From a virus, in IMG/VR virus record IMGVR_UViG_3300009512_000010, positions 95,935 to 159,934 of that record: a stretch of 64,000 nt of DNA. One strand, written 5' to 3'. How positions within the stretch are numbered: position 1 is the first letter of the stretch; every line of letters starts with the position of its first letter. Made by a program: the position numbers and the translations under genes. Positions 61,661 to 64,000 of this stretch are shown here, piece after piece. The notes under the pieces were generated by a model that saw only the letters and a program-made list of their open reading frames with translations, made no database searches and was not told the DNA's origin.

Positions 61661-64000
61661 TATACACTCAACGCTATGATTCTTAGGTCTTTGATGACTG
61701 GTGGTGTTGATGTGTTACTAGATTTCAGCACAATCTTAAGTTGGAATTGTGAGAATGCTTCCATAGTGCCACCATCTCCACCTACAAGGTATCTATATTC
61801 TCTAAACACGTTAGGGTTTTCATCTGAAGGTATTTCAGTTTCTTTAGTGGCTAACACCCAAGTCGAGTCTAATAGGTTACCAACCGCATCCGTATCTGAG
61901 GCATTTGTTCTATAGTAAACATCAAAGTCTGCCGCAGAAGGTCTGTTTGCGCCAATTAGGATCTTAATTCCTACTGCACTTTCTTCTAAAGCAACTGGTT
62001 GTGTGATGTGCTTAGATAGACTTGAGCCACCTGTTGAGTTGGTTTCTGCAATGTATACGAGTGGAACGTTTTCATTACTTGCCGCACTACTGGCAACCTG
62101 TCTATCCACTAAGTTCTTGATACCAGTTACAGACGAGCGTTGTAGATCCACCACAGGACATACAAGATCAGTGTTAGTCTTTAGATTGATCTTGTGTGTA
62201 ATAGACTTAGCACCACTCATGTTTAGCGTCGAGTTCTCTGAAGAAGCAATCGTTCTAGTTGTTAAGAAGATATTGTTGTTTCTATTAGAGATGGGCGCAT
62301 AAACCGTATCTTTAGTGTACGCCGTTTCAGTTCCAGCCCAAGACTTACCTGATGTAAACTTAGCTGAGTGTGATATCAAGGTTGATGGTGGTGATAACGT
62401 TTCGAAGTAAGGAATTAGTGTGTCGATTTCAACGTTTCTCGTCATAGTCACGGCAGAACCACCGCCTGCTACAGTAGAAGACGCTACATCTGATGCACCT
62501 GCCGTAAATTCAAATCCATAGCCATCTACCTTAGTCACTGTTCTTTGACCATTGATGTTAGCCGCCGCAATACCACCGAATGTTACTGCGCCTGCAATTG
62601 TTGTCTTGTCATTAACTAATAGACCATGACCAATTGACAATACTTGAACAGTTCCTGATGAGTTTGTAACTCCCAATGGATTTGCTCCTAAAGCAACTAC
62701 TGGTACATTGGCATTCTCTAGAACCACATCACCTGTCGTATCAAACTTAGCACGATCAAGTGTAAATGTCAAGTCTCTCTCTTGATCTGCTGTCCAAGTT
62801 CTTGCGTTTTGAGACTTAAACAATGAACCCAATGTAGGTTGTTTAGTAACACGTTTCTCTGTAGATCCCACGATAAGATCCCCTGCCTTCGCAACGAATA
62901 CGTGATATCCAGTTGTGTCTGCTAGTAATACCATAGAGTATTCTGTATTACCGTTTAAGTATACAGGCTCTTCAAACTCAAAGTATGTTACCACAGTACC
63001 ATCTTCACTTGTACTAATAGCACTTGGTGATAATGATTTTACACCGTTAGGAACAATTTCATCTGCCGATGGTACACCATTAACTGTTGGTCTAATTTGA
63101 CAAATAACAGGAACAGTAGTATCCTTTGATTGAAACCTAACACCGATACGAGTTACGAACAGACCTTCAGTCTCATTGACCATAAATGTCTGAGCTAATG
63201 GATCCGATCTTCTGTTATTATTACGGTTAGTAGTTTGTTGTGGTTGAGTAACAGGGCGATTTGGTCTCGGTCTTGGAACAGTAGTCGTTGAACCACCGAT
63301 AGTAAGTACACGAGTAGATGTGAATGTCGCTTGTCTTGTTTCCAACACACCAGCCGATGTGAATGGAGACATCGCAACAGATGTTGCAAACTCTTCTTCT
63401 GGAACACTAATGTCTAGAATTTTGAATTCACGAGTACCTGTTCTAAATTTAGTTGCACCGTTTGGAATGAAGAACGAACCTTCAATACTACCTTCTGCAT
63501 CTGTGGTAAGTGTTGACTTTCCATTTGGATGCTCAACAGCATTAATATACTGGTTACCATAATCTTCAACAGTATTAGCAAATCTTGTAAACGATTCTGC
63601 TTTTACCCAATCTGCAATTGGCTTGTTATTAAAGAATGCATACACTTGAGTATTTGGTCTTAAACCAAATCCACGGAAGCTTACTTTCTTAGATCTCATG
63701 AATGGGATGAAAGCAACGTCTAGTACACGATCTTCAACAAACTCACGAACTGTCTCTGAAGCAACAACTCTATCGACTGATGTAGTTCTTCCCACTGTCG
63801 ATGATGCAAGTTGTGTTCCAACGTTTAGCTGATCCTCACGACCAACCCAATTCCATCTCCAATTGTTCCACAGTGTTGCAGTGCCGTTGTTACGTAGTCT
63901 TGTACCACCGTCTTCAACACGATCTGGTTTACGGTCAACGTCAACCCACTCATCTGAAGCGGGAGATAGCTCAATAAACCCTTGACCAATAATAACCGCA
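61660..64000 (-). CDS. Large virion structural protein (N-terminus cut by window edge)
   Basis: The frame is open to the right edge; a GTG at 63795 is internal, because the frame continues upstream with EWVDVDRKPDRVEDGGTRLR and WNNWRWNWVG. Then SFRGFGLRPNTQVYAFFNNK and DPLAQTFMVNETEGLFVTRI follow. This matches a very large structural protein of marine T4-like phages (DUF4815-type), often over 1000 residues. About 780 residues are visible. Probable baseplate or tail component. Confidence 0.85.
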   Translation of the reverse strand, partial: AVIIGQGFIELSPASDEWVDVDRKPDRVEDGGTRLRNNGTATLWNNWRWNWVGREDQLNVGTQLASSTVGRTTSVDRVVASETVREFVEDRVLDVAFIPFMRSKKVSFRGFGLRPNTQVYAFFNNKPIADWVKAESFTRFANTVEDYGNQYINAVEHPNGKSTLTTDAEGSIEGSFFIPNGATKFRTGTREFKILDISVPEEEFATSVAMSPFTSAGVLETRQATFTSTRVLTIGGSTTTVPRPRPNRPVTQPQQTTNRNNNRRSDPLAQTFMVNETEGLFVTRIGVRFQSKDTTVPVICQIRPTVNGVPSADEIVPNGVKSLSPSAISTSEDGTVVTYFEFEEPVYLNGNTEYSMVLLADTTGYHVFVAKAGDLIVGSTEKRVTKQPTLGSLFKSQNARTWTADQERDLTFTLDRAKFDTTGDVVLENANVPVVALGANPLGVTNSSGTVQVLSIGHGLLVNDKTTIAGAVTFGGIAAANINGQRTVTKVDGYGFEFTAGASDVASSTVAGGGSAVTMTRNVEIDTLIPYFETLSPPSTLISHSAKFTSGKSWAGTETAYTKDTVYAPISNRNNNIFLTTRTIASSENSTLNMSGAKSITHKINLKTNTDLVCPVVDLQRSSVTGIKNLVDRQVASSAASNENVPLVYIAETNSTGGSSLSKHITQPVALEESAVGIKILIGANRPSAADFDVYYRTNASDTDAVGNLLDSTWVLATKETEIPSDENPNVFREYRYLVGGDGGTMEAFSQFQLKIVLKSSNTSTPPVIKDLRIIALSV

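Noticed and set aside
1-64000. tRNA genes, CRISPR arrays, insertion sequences and attachment sites
   Set aside because: I saw no cloverleaf sequence, no spaced direct repeats and no transposase or integrase frame. Genes are packed with almost no free space.
63795-64000. Start of the right-edge structural gene at GTG 63795
   Set aside because: The frame stays open to the window edge with conserved-looking sequence (EWVDVDRKPDRVEDGG), so the true start is outside.

Overview
This window is part of the genome of a T4-like contractile-tailed phage (myovirus). The minus strand carries the T4 morphogenesis block in its usual order: neck proteins 13 and 14, sheath stabiliser 15, terminases 16 and 17, sheath 18, tail tube 19, portal 20, prohead core, protease 21, scaffold 22 and major capsid protein 23. 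Late promoters of the TATAAATA type recur upstream of structural genes. The fibre proteins carry repeats of the kind common in marine T4-like phages (NLYYT-A-AD repeats, LAEKYLAD-type C-terminal domain, a 72-residue coiled-coil protein). I therefore infer a marine host, but the host cannot be identified from this window. The gene at the left edge (gp23, C-terminus missing) and the gene at the right edge (a large structural protein, N-terminus missing) are both cut.

Layout. 1-16960, minus: head, neck and tail genes, with two large carbohydrate-binding-like adhesin genes inserted between the protease gene and the prohead-core genes. 17000-19514, minus: a lysyl hydroxylase/glycosyltransferase fusion of the PLOD/LH3 type and a second 2-oxoglutarate oxygenase. 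19625-24723, plus: a small protein, a cupin-like protein and four radical SAM enzymes. 24686-32030, minus: five paralogous radical SAM enzymes and two helical proteins of unknown function. 32032-43107, minus: two paralogous small proteins ending in an identical Cys/His/Ser tail (CHSSCHTSCHTSRGRR), two collagen-like proteins with Lys-rich Gly-X-Y runs, and other fibre proteins. 43287-45641, minus: a probable glycosyltransferase, a 2-oxoglutarate oxygenase and a radical SAM-SPASM protein. 45687-58592, plus: a nitroreductase, two PP-loop proteins, an aminotransferase, a carbamoyltransferase, two SGNH hydrolases, several glycosyltransferases, a probable methyltransferase and three radical SAM proteins, two of which have their SPASM-like part on a separate gene. 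58578-64000, minus: further virion structural and fibre genes.

How the genes may work together. The window encodes 13 radical SAM proteins with intact CxxxCxxC motifs, three or four Fe(II)/2-oxoglutarate or cupin enzymes and about six glycosyltransferases, embedded in late structural operons. Two modification systems stand out. (1) Collagen-like fibres whose Lys residues lie almost entirely in the Y position before Gly, together with a PLOD-like enzyme that has both glycosyltransferase parts and the hydroxylase part; this suggests hydroxylysine glycosylation of phage fibres. (2) Two fibre-linked proteins with a conserved Cys-His-Xaa-Ser tail, translationally coupled to a run of radical SAM enzymes; this suggests a RiPP-like or metal-binding modification of a virion protein. 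Both are inferences from sequence and gene order. The second matches no system I know. The genes are tightly packed and no gap exceeds 300 bases; the largest, 43108-43286, holds only promoters.
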